DNA of 64,000 nucleotides from Leucobacter chromiiresistens (GTDB lineage Bacteria; Actinomycetota; Actinomycetes; Actinomycetales; Microbacteriaceae): NCBI RefSeq assembly GCF_900102345.1, contig NZ_FNKB01000001.1:496001-560000 (forward strand), in the 5' to 3' direction. A program made the position numbers and the translations under genes. How positions within the stretch are numbered: position 1 is the first letter of the stretch; each line of letters begins with the position of its first letter. Positions 17,524 to 26,857 of this stretch are shown piece after piece. Below the pieces are notes generated by a model. It worked only from the letters and a program-made list of their open reading frames with translations, did not search any database and was not told the DNA's origin.

Positions 17524-18540
17524 CTACGGGCGGGGCAGGCCGGCCGGGTTGACGAGCGATTCGGCGACCGCCTCGTCTTCGAGATCCCAGCGCGCGAGCG
17601 CCTCCGCGTAGGTGCCGTCTTCGATGATGGAGTTGAGCACGATCGCGACCGGGTCGATGAGGCCGTTGCCCTTCGCCGTGGTGACGCCGATCTGCGCGTT
17701 CTCGGGGTAGCCGCCGTTGAGGGTGCCGACGACCTTCGACTCGCCGCTCACGGCGGCGACGTACGATGCGGTGGGGTTCGGCCCGAAGATGGCGTCGACG
17801 CGGCCCGAGACGAGCGCCAGCTGACCTGCGGCGTTGTCGTCGTAGTACACCGCCTCGCCCGGCTCGAGTCCGTTCCGCTCGTTCTCGGCGAACCAGTCGA
17901 GCAGGATCTTCTCCTGATTGGTGCCGCTCCCGACGACGACGGTGAGGCCGGCGACGTCCTCGGGCCCGTCGATGGCGTCGATCTCGCTGTCGGCGGCGAC
18001 CGAGAACGCGAGCACGTCGTTGCGGTGCGTCGCGAAGTCGAAGAGATCCTTGCGCTCCTCGGTGACGGTGACGTTCGAGACCACGACGTCGTACTTGCCC
18101 GACTCGACGCCGAGCGGCCAGTCGGCCCAGGCGACGTTCTCGGGGGCGTACTCGAGACCGAGGCCGTCGGCGACGAGGTTCGCGATGTCGGGCTCGATGC
18201 CGAGCAGGGTCGCGTTGTCGTCTTCGGCCAGGAAGCCGAGCGGCGCCTCGTACGCGGAGTGCGCGACGGTGAGCTTGCCCTCCTGCACGGGATCGAAGCC
18301 GCTCTGCTCGAGCGCCTCGACCGCCTCGGGAACGGGGTCGATGTGCAGGCGCTCCTCGGCGTTCGCGCTCGTGAGGTCGAAGGGCGAGCCGGTGCTGTCG
18401 GCGCCGGCCGTGGCGCCGGGTTCGGCGTTCGCCTGATCCTCGGTGACGACCGCGCTGCAGGCGGTGAGCCCGCCGAGCGCGAACGCGGTCAGGGTGAGGA
18501 GTGCGGCGCCGGTGCGGATGCGGGGGCTGATGGTGGGCAT
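17524..18540 (-). CDS. ABC transporter substrate-binding lipoprotein (amino-acid type), copy 1
   Basis: 338-residue family 3 binding lipoprotein, paralogous to the following gene. The lipobox LTAC places the lipidated Cys at residue 28. The conserved core includes LEYAPENVAWADWPLG, VVVGSGTNQEKILLDWFAEN and QIGVTTAKGNGLIDP. It probably captures an amino-acid-like substrate for the permease encoded upstream. B. subtilis YtmJ and YtmK form a comparable pair of binding proteins in an S-alkyl-cysteine operon. It is fourth from last in the operon order and separated by about 95 nt from the ATPase gene. Confidence 0.88.
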   Translation of the reverse strand: MPTISPRIRTGAALLTLTAFALGGLTACSAVVTEDQANAEPGATAGADSTGSPFDLTSANAEERLHIDPVPEAVEALEQSGFDPVQEGKLTVAHSAYEAPLGFLAEDDNATLLGIEPDIANLVADGLGLEYAPENVAWADWPLGVESGKYDVVVSNVTVTEERKDLFDFATHRNDVLAFSVAADSEIDAIDGPEDVAGLTVVVGSGTNQEKILLDWFAENERNGLEPGEAVYYDDNAAGQLALVSGRVDAIFGPNPTASYVAAVSGESKVVGTLNGGYPENAQIGVTTAKGNGLIDPVAIVLNSIIEDGTYAEALARWDLEDEAVAESLVNPAGLPRP

Positions 18541-18635
18541 GGGTGACGTCCTTCGGGTGGTGGTTTCTGATGCAGTGGGAGAAGAGGGGGGAGAGCGGAG
18601 GGCAGGGGTGCCGCGCGGGGCCGTGGGCGCCCGCG

Positions 18636-19448
<813 letters not shown>

Positions 19449-19457
19449 GCGATGCTC

Positions 19458-20519
19458 CTATTGGGCGTGCGCGGTGATCGCCGCGACGGAATGGGCGGAT
19501 ACTGGGCCGGTCGCCGCACCCGTGCGGTCGCCGCGCGGCGACCGCTCACGGCCCGAACGGGGCCCGCGTCGGGCGTCGCCCGCGAGCGCCGTGATCCGGC
19601 GACGCACGCGCTGCAGCGGCGTGGGGGGAAGTTCGCGGGCGGTGCCCCGCGAGAAGCGGCGCTCGATGTAGTACTGCGCGATGCTGAGCACCGTCGTGAA
19701 GATCGTGTACCAGACCGCGGCGACCAGCAGCAGCGGCACCACCTGCTGGTTGCGGTTGTAGATCACCTGCACGGTGTAGAAGAGCTCGGGCAGGGCGACG
19801 ACGAAGACCACCGAGGTGCCCTTGAGGAGCCCGATGACCTCGTTGAACGCGTTGGGCAGGATCGCGCGCGCCGCCTGCGGCAGCACGATGCGGAAGAAGC
19901 GCCGCCCCCGCGGAATGCCGAGCGCGCGTGCGGCTTCGAGCTGCCCCTGGTCGACGGAGAGGAGCCCGCCGCGGATGATCTCGGCCGAGTAGGCGGCCTG
20001 GTGCAGCGAGAGACCGAGGATGGCGGCGACGGACCCCGAGAGCAGCCGCACCGTGTCGAACTCGACGACGAAGAAGTCGTAGGTGAAGGGCCACCCGATG
20101 CCCAGCGTCGGGAACAGATACCCGAGGTTGTACCAGATGACGAGCTGCACCACGAGCGGCACGGAGCGGAAGAACCAGATGAACCCCCAGGCGAACGAGC
20201 TGAGCAGCGCCGAGCCCGAGAGCCGGGCGACGGCGAGGATGCCGCCGAGCGCGAACCCGATGACGGCGGAGATGCCGGTGAGCCAGAGGGTGAGCCAGAG
20301 CCCGCGCAGCACGGCTTCGTTGAAGAAGTACTCGGCGAACACGTTCCAGCGCCACTGGGGGTTGGAGAAGAAGGTCCAGATGAGCTGCGCGAGCAGGAAG
20401 ACGGCGACGGCGCTGAACGCCCACCGCCACCAGTGGCGCAGCGGCACGATGTCGAGGGTCTTCGGCCGGGCGGCGCGGTTCACCACCTCGGTCTGCGGGG
20501 CGTCGAGCGTGGTCGTCAT
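19458..20519 (-). CDS. ABC transporter permease (polar amino-acid uptake, HisM family)
   Basis: 353-residue permease with five to six TM helices and the EAA loop EAARALGIPRGRRFFRIVLP that contacts the ATPase. The N-terminal 30 residues and a basic C-terminal tail of about 50 residues (RRGPRSGRERSPRGDRTG) extend beyond the usual family length. Only one permease gene is present, so it probably works as a homodimer; the B. subtilis system has two. Its ATG overlaps the GNAT stop (ATGA). Confidence 0.9.
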   Translation of the reverse strand: MTTTLDAPQTEVVNRAARPKTLDIVPLRHWWRWAFSAVAVFLLAQLIWTFFSNPQWRWNVFAEYFFNEAVLRGLWLTLWLTGISAVIGFALGGILAVARLSGSALLSSFAWGFIWFFRSVPLVVQLVIWYNLGYLFPTLGIGWPFTYDFFVVEFDTVRLLSGSVAAILGLSLHQAAYSAEIIRGGLLSVDQGQLEAARALGIPRGRRFFRIVLPQAARAILPNAFNEVIGLLKGTSVVFVVALPELFYTVQVIYNRNQQVVPLLLVAAVWYTIFTTVLSIAQYYIERRFSRGTARELPPTPLQRVRRRITALAGDARRGPRSGRERSPRGDRTGAATGPVSAHSVAAITAHAQ

Positions 20520-21202
20520 GGTCGGTCCTCCTGCGGGGCGGTCGGCGTGAGATCGAGGGGGGCTGCGCGATCCGGGTCGGGGGCTGCGCGATCGGAATCC
20601 GGGGCTGCGCGATCGGGATCCGCCGCCGCCGGCGGCAGCGGCTTCTCGAACGCGTGGATGCCGATGTCGGCGGCGTCGCGTCGCGGGTCGAACAGCGGAG
20701 CGTAACCGGCGCGCAGGTACAGCGCGACGGCCTCAGGCTGGCGCGGCCCGGTCGTGAGGTACACGCGCTCGTAGCCCAGCCGCGCCGCCTCCCGCTCGAG
20801 GGCGCTCAGCACGCGCCGTGCGAGGCCGCGGCCCCGCAGGTCGGCGCGGGTCCACACCCGCTTGAACTCGGCCGTGCGGTCGTCGTACCGCATGAACGCC
20901 CCGCCCGAGACAGGTGCGCCGTCGAGCAGCATCACGAGGAAGGCGCCGGTGGGGGCGACGAACGACTCGACCGGATACCGGTTCAACTCGACCGCGGCCG
21001 CCTCGCCGAACACCTCGACGCCGTACCGGGCGTCGTACTCGCGCTCGAGATCGGCGAGCAGGGGCCGCGCCAGGGCGTCGTCGGGATGCACGATGCGCAC
21101 GGCGAGCGATGCGGCCTCGGGGTGCGCCGCCGCAGTGACCGCCTCGCGCTCTGCCTCCGCCTCGCGCTCTGCCTCCGCCGTGAGCGGCGCCGTCGCGGTC
21201 AC
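20516..21202 (-). CDS. GNAT N-acetyltransferase in the thioether-uptake-like operon
   Basis: 228-residue GNAT protein. The acetyl-CoA site is WTRADLRGRGLARRVLSALE (about residue 115) and VYLTTGPRQPEAVALYLRAGY marks the C-terminal half (cited in part). It starts at GTG 21202, overlapping the stop of the LLM gene (GTGA), and its stop overlaps the permease ATG. B. subtilis SnaA/YtmI, the acetyltransferase that N-acetylates S-modified cysteines before oxidative cleavage, occupies the same kind of operon; that role is inferred here. Two slippage-prone repeats stand out: an EAEREAEAERE stretch near the N terminus and three DPDRAAP-type units near the C terminus (20555-20625). Confidence 0.82.
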   Translation of the reverse strand: MTATAPLTAEAEREAEAEREAVTAAAHPEAASLAVRIVHPDDALARPLLADLEREYDARYGVEVFGEAAAVELNRYPVESFVAPTGAFLVMLLDGAPVSGGAFMRYDDRTAEFKRVWTRADLRGRGLARRVLSALEREAARLGYERVYLTTGPRQPEAVALYLRAGYAPLFDPRRDAADIGIHAFEKPLPPAAADPDRAAPDSDRAAPDPDRAAPLDLTPTAPQEDRP

Positions 21203-22590
21203 GCCGCCGCCTCCCGCTTCGCGGCGTCGCGCGCGGGGCGGGGCGGCTGCGGCAGGCCGAGCGTGCGGCGCAGGGTGACGGGGGATCCGGTCTCGGGATC
21301 CGTCTCGTACCGCTCGCGGAGCACACCGCGCTCCTGCAGCAGCGGCACGACGCGATCCACGAAGGGATCGAGCCCGCCGGGCGTGAGGTGCGGCACCAGC
21401 ACGAACCCGTCGGAGGCGCGGCCCTGCACATGGCGGTCGATCTCGGCAGCGATGGTCTCGGGCGAGCCGACGAAGGTGTGCGACGCCGTCTCGGCGGCCA
21501 CCAGCTGCCGCACGGTCAGCCCCTCCGCGGCGGCGCGCGCCCGCAGCTGCGCGGCCCGCGCGACGCGATCCTCGACCCGCGTCGAGACCTGGCCGAGACG
21601 CTGCTCGCCCGCTCCCGGCTCGGTCACGGGCAGCGGCCCGTCGGGGTCGAGCCCCGGCAGCTCGCGACCCCAGATCGCCTCCACCCACGCCACCGCGGTC
21701 TGCGGGGTGGTCTGCGCGAAGCCGATCGCCCGTGAGGCCTCCGCCGCGTCGGCGTCGGTGTCGCCGATCACGAAGGTGGCGGCGGGGAGGATCAGCAGCG
21801 ACTCCTCGGTGCGCCCCGCCGCGGGCAGGCGCCCCTTGACGTCGCGGTAGAACTGCTGCCCCGCCGCGAAGTCGGCGTGGCGGGAGAAGATGATCTCGGC
21901 GTTGGCGGCGGCGAAGTCGCGCCCCGCCGGCGAGTCGCCGGCCTGCACGATGACCGGGTACCCCTGCGGGCTCCGCGGGAGGGACCCGGTCGCGCGCACG
22001 TCGAATTGCGGGCCGGTGTGCACGACGGGGTGCACGAGCTGCTCGTCGATGAAGCGCCCCGAGTCGCGGTCGGCGAGCACCGCGCCCGTCTCCCACGAAT
22101 CCCAGAGGCGTTTCGCGAGGGCCACGAACTCCTCGGCGCGCGTGTACCGATCCTCGTACGGCAGGAACCCGCCGCGGCGGAAGTTGGCGCCGTGGAAGGC
22201 GTCTGGCGAGGTCACCACGTTCCATCCGACCCGGCCGCCCGAGAGCGTGTCGATGGTGGCGAGCTGGCGCGCGAGCTCGTACGGCTCGTTGAAGGTGCTG
22301 GAGAGCGTGCCGACGACGCCGATGTGCTGCGTGACCGACGCCATCGCGGCGAGGATCGCGAGCGTGGCCGGCCGCCCGGCGACGTCGAGATCGTGGATCT
22401 GCCCGCCGTGCTCGCGCAGGCGGAGGCCCTCGGCGAGGAAGACGTAGTCGAACAGCCCGCGCTCCGCGGTGCGGGCGAAATGGGCGAACGACGCGAAGTC
22501 GATCTGGCTGCCCGAATCGGGGTCGCTCCAGACCGTGGTGCTGTTGACGCCGGGGAAGTGGGCGACGAGTCGCGCCTGTCGCTGAGTCAT
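21199..22590 (-). CDS. LLM-class flavin-dependent monooxygenase, NtaA/SnaA/DszA type (second)
   Basis: 463-residue FMNH2-dependent monooxygenase of the NtaA/SnaA/DszA group. Family signatures are NVVTSPDAFHGANFRRGGF, RYTRAEEFVALAKRLWDSWE and PQGYPVIVQAGDSPAGRDFA. Members oxidise C-N or C-S bonds using reduced flavin supplied by a separate reductase, and such reductases are encoded divergently upstream. The closest functional analogy is YtnJ of the B. subtilis S-alkyl-cysteine operon (inferred). The ATG at 22590 overlaps the stop of the preceding LLM gene. Confidence 0.88.
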   Translation of the reverse strand: MTQRQARLVAHFPGVNSTTVWSDPDSGSQIDFASFAHFARTAERGLFDYVFLAEGLRLREHGGQIHDLDVAGRPATLAILAAMASVTQHIGVVGTLSSTFNEPYELARQLATIDTLSGGRVGWNVVTSPDAFHGANFRRGGFLPYEDRYTRAEEFVALAKRLWDSWETGAVLADRDSGRFIDEQLVHPVVHTGPQFDVRATGSLPRSPQGYPVIVQAGDSPAGRDFAAANAEIIFSRHADFAAGQQFYRDVKGRLPAAGRTEESLLILPAATFVIGDTDADAAEASRAIGFAQTTPQTAVAWVEAIWGRELPGLDPDGPLPVTEPGAGEQRLGQVSTRVEDRVARAAQLRARAAAEGLTVRQLVAAETASHTFVGSPETIAAEIDRHVQGRASDGFVLVPHLTPGGLDPFVDRVVPLLQERGVLRERYETDPETGSPVTLRRTLGLPQPPRPARDAAKREAAA

Positions 22591-23894
22591 GCGGAGACCT
22601 CCTGAGGTGCGCGCCGGGTGGCGTATCGGTTGGGTGCGAGGCCGAGGCCGAAGCGCTCGCGCAGCGGGGTCGGCTCGGAGGCGGCGGGGTTCGCGAGCCC
22701 GCGTGCGCGCAGCAGCGGCAGCAGCTCGGAGGCGATGAGGCTCAGGTCGAGCGGCAGCACGGCGGGGCGCAGGCGCACGCCGTCGACGCCCGCGTCGCGC
22801 CACGCGGCGATCCGGTCGGCGATGCGCTCGGCGGGCCCCGCCTCGACGCGCGCGTCGCCCGCGGCGGCGACCCCCGCGAGTCGGTCGAGCCGCGCCACGC
22901 GATCCGCGCCGCCCTCCGCGTCGGTGTCGAGCGCGACGACGAGGTCGGCGACGATGCGGAGCGGGTGCAGGCCGAGGGCGGCACGATCGACGCCGGCTTC
23001 GGCCTCGCGCACCTCGGCGATGAGGTCGGCCGCGGTCTTGCCGCGGGAGGCTCCGGCTGCGGGCGCCTCGTTCTCGGGGGTGATGAATACGACGTCGGCG
23101 GTGCGCGCGGCGAGGTCGAAGATCGGGGCCGCGTGTGCGAGCAGGGTGACGACGATCTGCCCCTGCGGCGAGCGCGGCACGATCGACGGGCCGATGACGG
23201 AGAACCCGTCTCCCTCGAAGTCGATGTGGTGCACGCGGTCGCGGTCGAGGAAGCGGCCGGTCTCGAGGTCGCGGATGATCGCGTCGTCCTCCCAGCTGTC
23301 CCAGAGCCGCCGCGCGACCTCGGCGGCGTCGGCGGCGTCGGCGACGAGGGCGTCGAGCCCCGCCTCCGGCTCGCCGGCGAACACGCGCTCGATGTCGAGC
23401 TCGGGTGCGGGGCGCCGCCCGAACGCATCGGCCGAGGCCCGGTCGGCGGAGAAGCGCAGCTGCCAGCCGGCCCGCCCGCCCGAGACGTGGTCGAGCGTCT
23501 GCAGCGCGGTCGCGACGTGGAACGGCTCGGTGTGCGTCGTCGTGACCGTCGGGATGAGCCCGATGCTGCGGGTGCGGGGGGCGAGCCAGCTGGCGGTGAG
23601 CAGCGCGTCGAGACGGCCCTCGACGCGTGCGGGATCGAGGGTGCGCGATCCCGCCGGGGCGTCGGGGCCCGGTTCCGGGGCACCCTGCAGCCGCAGCGCG
23701 TCCTCGAAGGTGACGTAGTCGGCGCCCCCGCGCTCGGCGGTGTCGACGAGCTCCGACCAGTACTCGGGGGAGAACAGATCGGCGGGGCGCGCTGCATCGT
23801 CGCGCCAGGCGCTCGGGTGCCAGCCGGCGCCGTCGAGGGCGATGCCGACGGTGAACGGCGGAGCAGTCTGTTTCGGTACGGTTATGGAAGACAT
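22587..23894 (-). CDS. LLM-class flavin-dependent oxidoreductase (first gene of operon)
   Basis: 435-residue bacterial luciferase-like monooxygenase, distantly related to the next gene. Conserved parts are SGGRAGWQLRFSADRA, RLWDSWEDDAIIRDLETGRF and VPRSPQGQIVVTLLAHAAP. It is the first gene of the eight-gene minus-strand operon. A TAAGCT -10 box ends exactly 6 nt before the ATG and no ribosome-binding site is present, so the operon mRNA is probably leaderless. It is divergent from the flavin-reductase genes that would supply FMNH2. The substrate is unknown; B. subtilis YtmO is a comparable partner enzyme. Confidence 0.85.
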   Translation of the reverse strand: MSSITVPKQTAPPFTVGIALDGAGWHPSAWRDDAARPADLFSPEYWSELVDTAERGGADYVTFEDALRLQGAPEPGPDAPAGSRTLDPARVEGRLDALLTASWLAPRTRSIGLIPTVTTTHTEPFHVATALQTLDHVSGGRAGWQLRFSADRASADAFGRRPAPELDIERVFAGEPEAGLDALVADAADAAEVARRLWDSWEDDAIIRDLETGRFLDRDRVHHIDFEGDGFSVIGPSIVPRSPQGQIVVTLLAHAAPIFDLAARTADVVFITPENEAPAAGASRGKTAADLIAEVREAEAGVDRAALGLHPLRIVADLVVALDTDAEGGADRVARLDRLAGVAAAGDARVEAGPAERIADRIAAWRDAGVDGVRLRPAVLPLDLSLIASELLPLLRARGLANPAASEPTPLRERFGLGLAPNRYATRRAPQEVSA

Positions 23895-23906
23895 GCGGTG
23901 AGCTTA
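23895..23906 (-). promoter_or_regulatory. Predicted -10 box for leaderless LLM operon
   Basis: TAAGCT (23901-23906, minus strand) is followed by six nucleotides and then the ATG at 23894, which puts the transcription start on the A of the start codon. Confidence 0.5.
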
Positions 23907-24088
23907 TGGCGCAGAATCTCGATCCCGGAAGAAAGATGACGAACGATGACCGTTACGGACTGTTGCGCGCAGCCCGCCGAACGCCGGAACGCGCGCCCTA
24001 CACTGAGCACCACGCTCCGGGATGAGATCACGGGCGCCTCCGCGACACCACACCGTGGATCACGACCGACCGCCGAGAAGGGAACGTC

Positions 24089-24610
24089 ATGTCCACACTC
24101 TCCGTCATCATCGGAAACCCGAAACCCCGCTCACGCACGCGCCTGATCGCCGAGGCCCTCGCAGCGCGCATCGCCGAGCGCACAGGCGCCGAACTGCTGC
24201 CCACCATCGACCTCGTCGACCACGCCGACGAGCTCTTCGCGTGGCCGGCGCCCCACGTCGACGCGTGGAGCGCGCAGCTGCGCGACTCCGACTACGCGAT
24301 CATCGCGACGCCCACCTACAAGGCCAGCTACACGGGCCTGCTGAAGGCGTTCCTCGACCGGTACCCCGCGGGCGGGCTCCAGGGCGTGACCGCGATCCCC
24401 CTCTTCACCACCGCCTCCGACGAGCACGCCCTCGCCGTCGAGTTCACGCTGCGCCCGCTCCTCGTCGAGCTCGGAGCGAGCGTGCCCACCCGCGGCGTCG
24501 CCTTCTCCACCCCGCGATTCGACCGGCGCGACGAGCTGCTCGACGCGTGGGTCGCCGCCGAGGGCGGCCTCCTGCGCCCGGCCGAGGCGCGACTGCAGGT
24601 GCACGCATGA
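24089..24610 (+). CDS. NADPH-dependent FMN reductase (SsuE/MsuE type)
   Basis: 173-residue flavodoxin-like FMN reductase. The N-terminal phosphate-binding loop is VIIGNPKPRSRTRLIAEAL and ATPTYKASYTGLLKAFLDRY is the flavin-contact motif. It supplies FMNH2 to two-component monooxygenases, here most likely the two LLM enzymes encoded divergently. GAAGGGA precedes the ATG at 24089. A TACACT box at 24000-24005 could be the -10. Its stop overlaps the next start (ATGA). Confidence 0.88.
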   Translation: MSTLSVIIGNPKPRSRTRLIAEALAARIAERTGAELLPTIDLVDHADELFAWPAPHVDAWSAQLRDSDYAIIATPTYKASYTGLLKAFLDRYPAGGLQGVTAIPLFTTASDEHALAVEFTLRPLLVELGASVPTRGVAFSTPRFDRRDELLDAWVAAEGGLLRPAEARLQVHA

Positions 24611-25203
24611 GCGCCGGCGCTCTCGCATTCGCCGGCGCCCCGACCGCAGCCTCGGCTCCCGCCGCGTCCGCCGCGCAGCCCGCGGCGCAGCCCGCGGCGT
24701 TCGATCAGCGCGAATTCCGCGACGCGATGGGCGGGTTCGCCTCGGGCATCACCATCATCACGACGCACGGGCCCGATGGGCCGGTCGGATTTACCTGCCA
24801 GTCGTTCACGAGCATCTCCGTCGACCCGCCGCTCATCTCGTTCTCGATCTCCCGCACCTCGAAGAGTCTCGCCGCCCTGCGCGCGCACGGTCGGGTCGTC
24901 GTGAACTTTCTGAGCGCACCGCAGCAGGCGCTCAGCGGCCAGTTCGCGCGCTCGGGAACCGACAAGTGGGCCGGCGTGACGTGGAGCCCGTCCGAGGTCA
25001 ACGGCGCGCCGACGCTCGACGACGTGACCGGCTGGGTCGCCGGCGAGATCGTGCAGGAGATCGAAGCGGGCGACCACCTCATCCTCCTCGTCGCAGTCGC
25101 CGGGATCTCGACCGACCGGCGGCGCCCACCGCTGCTCTTCTTCCGCGGGGCCTACCGCGAGCTCGCATCGCCACCCGACGAAGGGGTCGTCGGCGTGCGC
25201 TGA
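24607..25203 (+). CDS. Flavin reductase-like domain protein (HpaC/DIM6-NTAB family)
   Basis: 198-residue protein with an Ala-rich leader of about 30 residues followed by a flavin-reductase domain. DAMGGFASGITIITTHGPDG, then TCQSFTSISVDPPLISFSIS, and HLILLVAVAGI are characteristic. It probably reduces free flavin with NAD(P)H for the LLM monooxygenases, or is itself a small flavin enzyme. Two different flavin reductases in one unit suggests each LLM has its own partner (inferred). The 3' end overlaps the convergent membrane-protein gene by 52 nt. Confidence 0.85.
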   Translation: MSAGALAFAGAPTAASAPAASAAQPAAQPAAFDQREFRDAMGGFASGITIITTHGPDGPVGFTCQSFTSISVDPPLISFSISRTSKSLAALRAHGRVVVNFLSAPQQALSGQFARSGTDKWAGVTWSPSEVNGAPTLDDVTGWVAGEIVQEIEAGDHLILLVAVAGISTDRRRPPLLFFRGAYRELASPPDEGVVGVR

Positions 25204-26009
25204 ACCAGCTCGAGTGCCGTGCGCGGATCCGCCAGCGCCCCTCGGTGCTCGGGGTGCTGGCGGTAGAACTCGATGATCTGCTGCACGCTGCGCACGTCGG
25301 AGTCGAAGGCCGCGCTTGTCGCGGTGAACACCTCCCAGTCCGTCGCGAGCATGAGGAATGCGCCCGCAGATGAGAGCTTCGTCGCTGCGACGTGGGGAGC
25401 CGTGACCGACCTGAGTTCCTCCCACGGCACCTCCGTGAGACGACTTCCCTCCGCCTGCGCGCTGATGTGCGTCGACGTCAGCGTGACCCCCCGGGCGGTG
25501 ATCGCGTATGCGATCGTCCTGATCGCGAGGTCGATCCCGGCGGGCAAGCACGCGACGCCCACGGCAATGAGGGTCAGCCCCCAGTCCCAGAGCCATACCG
25601 CAGGAGGCCGAGACCAGATCAGCATGCCCAGCGCGCACGCGCCCAGGCCGATGAGGCCGAGTGCGGCTGCCGCCAGCAACCACGTCGTCGAGGCGACGGG
25701 AGTGCGGATCGTCAGGCCTCCCGAACGCCGCTCGTAACTCACCGCGCCGGGTTCGGGGTCCGTACGCCATCGGGGCCGCAGTACTGCGATGAGCGCGAGC
25801 ACGCAGAAGTAGACGATCGACAGGTTGACCACGTGCTCCCAGATGTCGCTGGGCCAGGGCACGAAATCGTCGAGCACCTCCACGCGGTACCACAGGGTCA
25901 GCGCGATCGCCGCCGCCAAGCCCAGCGCGCAGATCACTCGACGAAACGTGCCTTGCGGAGACGAGGGCGGGCGCTCGGCCGTCGTCAGGAGGAATCGGTC
26001 GACGGTCAT
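25152..26009 (-). CDS. Membrane protein, paralogue of the next gene, possible immunity protein
   Basis: 285-residue protein with an N-terminal cytoplasmic stretch, two TM helices (VICALGLAAAIALTLWY and VVNLSIVYFCVLALIAVL), a soluble segment, two more TM helices, and a C-terminal PH-like region ending in QQIIEFYRQHPEHRGALADP. No known family was recognised. It is clearly paralogous to the preceding gene (shared IIEF(Y/F).QHPEHR.AL.DPR.ALELV). Both follow a type VII-like secreted-protein gene, the usual position of immunity genes, which is the inferred role. The start at 26009 overlaps the upstream stop (ATGA). GC content is lower than in neighbours. Confidence 0.75.
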   Translation of the reverse strand: MTVDRFLLTTAERPPSSPQGTFRRVICALGLAAAIALTLWYRVEVLDDFVPWPSDIWEHVVNLSIVYFCVLALIAVLRPRWRTDPEPGAVSYERRSGGLTIRTPVASTTWLLAAAALGLIGLGACALGMLIWSRPPAVWLWDWGLTLIAVGVACLPAGIDLAIRTIAYAITARGVTLTSTHISAQAEGSRLTEVPWEELRSVTAPHVAATKLSSAGAFLMLATDWEVFTATSAAFDSDVRSVQQIIEFYRQHPEHRGALADPRTALELVQRTPTTPSSGGDASSR

Positions 26010-26857
26010 GCGGCAGCCTCCGTTCCGCGCCACCCGGACAGCATCGCATTCCGCACCAGTTCGAGCGCCGCGCGTGGATCCTCCAGCGCGTTTCGGTGCT
26101 CGGGGTGCTGCTGGAAGAACTCGATGACGCACCGCACACTGTGCGGGTCGGAGCCGAGTGCCGCAGAGCTCGCGTGGAACGCTCCGCGATCCGTTGTCAG
26201 CCTGAGCGACGTGAACAGGGGCGTGAACTTCGTCGCCGGCGTTTCACCCACCGATGCCGCTCGGAGAGACTCCCAGGGCACTTCCTCCAAGCGCATCCCC
26301 TCTGCCTGCCCGCAAATGCTCGTAGGCGCCAGCGAGACCCCGCATGTAGTGCGCACGCGCCAGAACGTCGAGATCAGGATGCCTATCCCCAACGGAAGAA
26401 ACAGGCTCACCAGCCCCATACGAATCCAGCTCTTCTCCCATCCGGTAGCCTCGGCGACGCTCCAACACAACGCGACCGTCGAGCTCGCGCCCGATCCGAT
26501 CAACCCCAACGCCCAGAAGGCGACGAACGTTGTCTTCGCCGCGAGCGGTGTGCGCATTCTCAACCGACCGGACTGCTGCTCGTAGCTCACACTGCCGGGG
26601 AGATACATGGTCCGCTTCGATGGCCACACTGCCATCATGACCCGGCCCCAGCAGAAATATGCGATCACTCCGTACACCGTCCCCATGAAGAGGAGTTTCG
26701 GCGTCAGCTGACCTCCGACGATGAGGGCGATACTGAGAACTCCGCCCAAGATGCCCACTGCACACGCGCCGAGAATTCGAACCGTCGGCGAACGGGATTC
26801 GGGTTTCAGCGGCGGCGGATCTCCAACGATGGGAAGGCGGAATCGATCGATGATCAT
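26006..26857 (-). CDS. Membrane protein, paralogue of the following gene, possible immunity protein
   Basis: 283-residue protein with the same layout as its neighbour: MIIDRFRLPIVG at the N terminus, two TM pairs (for example RILGACAVGILGGVLSIALI), the motif PGSVSYEQQSGRLRMRTPLA between them, and the C-terminal VIEFFQQHPEHRNALEDPRA. No named family was recognised. Identity to the neighbour is patchy outside the C terminus, so the duplication is not recent. The start overlaps the WXG100-like gene stop by 4 nt, so all genes are translationally coupled. The region is visibly poorer in GC than the rest of the window. Confidence 0.75.
   Translation of the reverse strand: MIIDRFRLPIVGDPPPLKPESRSPTVRILGACAVGILGGVLSIALIVGGQLTPKLLFMGTVYGVIAYFCWGRVMMAVWPSKRTMYLPGSVSYEQQSGRLRMRTPLAAKTTFVAFWALGLIGSGASSTVALCWSVAEATGWEKSWIRMGLVSLFLPLGIGILISTFWRVRTTCGVSLAPTSICGQAEGMRLEEVPWESLRAASVGETPATKFTPLFTSLRLTTDRGAFHASSAALGSDPHSVRCVIEFFQQHPEHRNALEDPRAALELVRNAMLSGWRGTEAAA

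Noticed and set aside
23946..24146. Possible cysteine-rich upstream ORF (MTVTDCC...) before the flavin reductase, which could be a cysteine attenuator
   Set aside because: It has only one Cys-Cys pair, no promoter at leaderless distance, and the likely reductase promoter (TACACT at 24000) starts inside it. Not enough to support a leader peptide.
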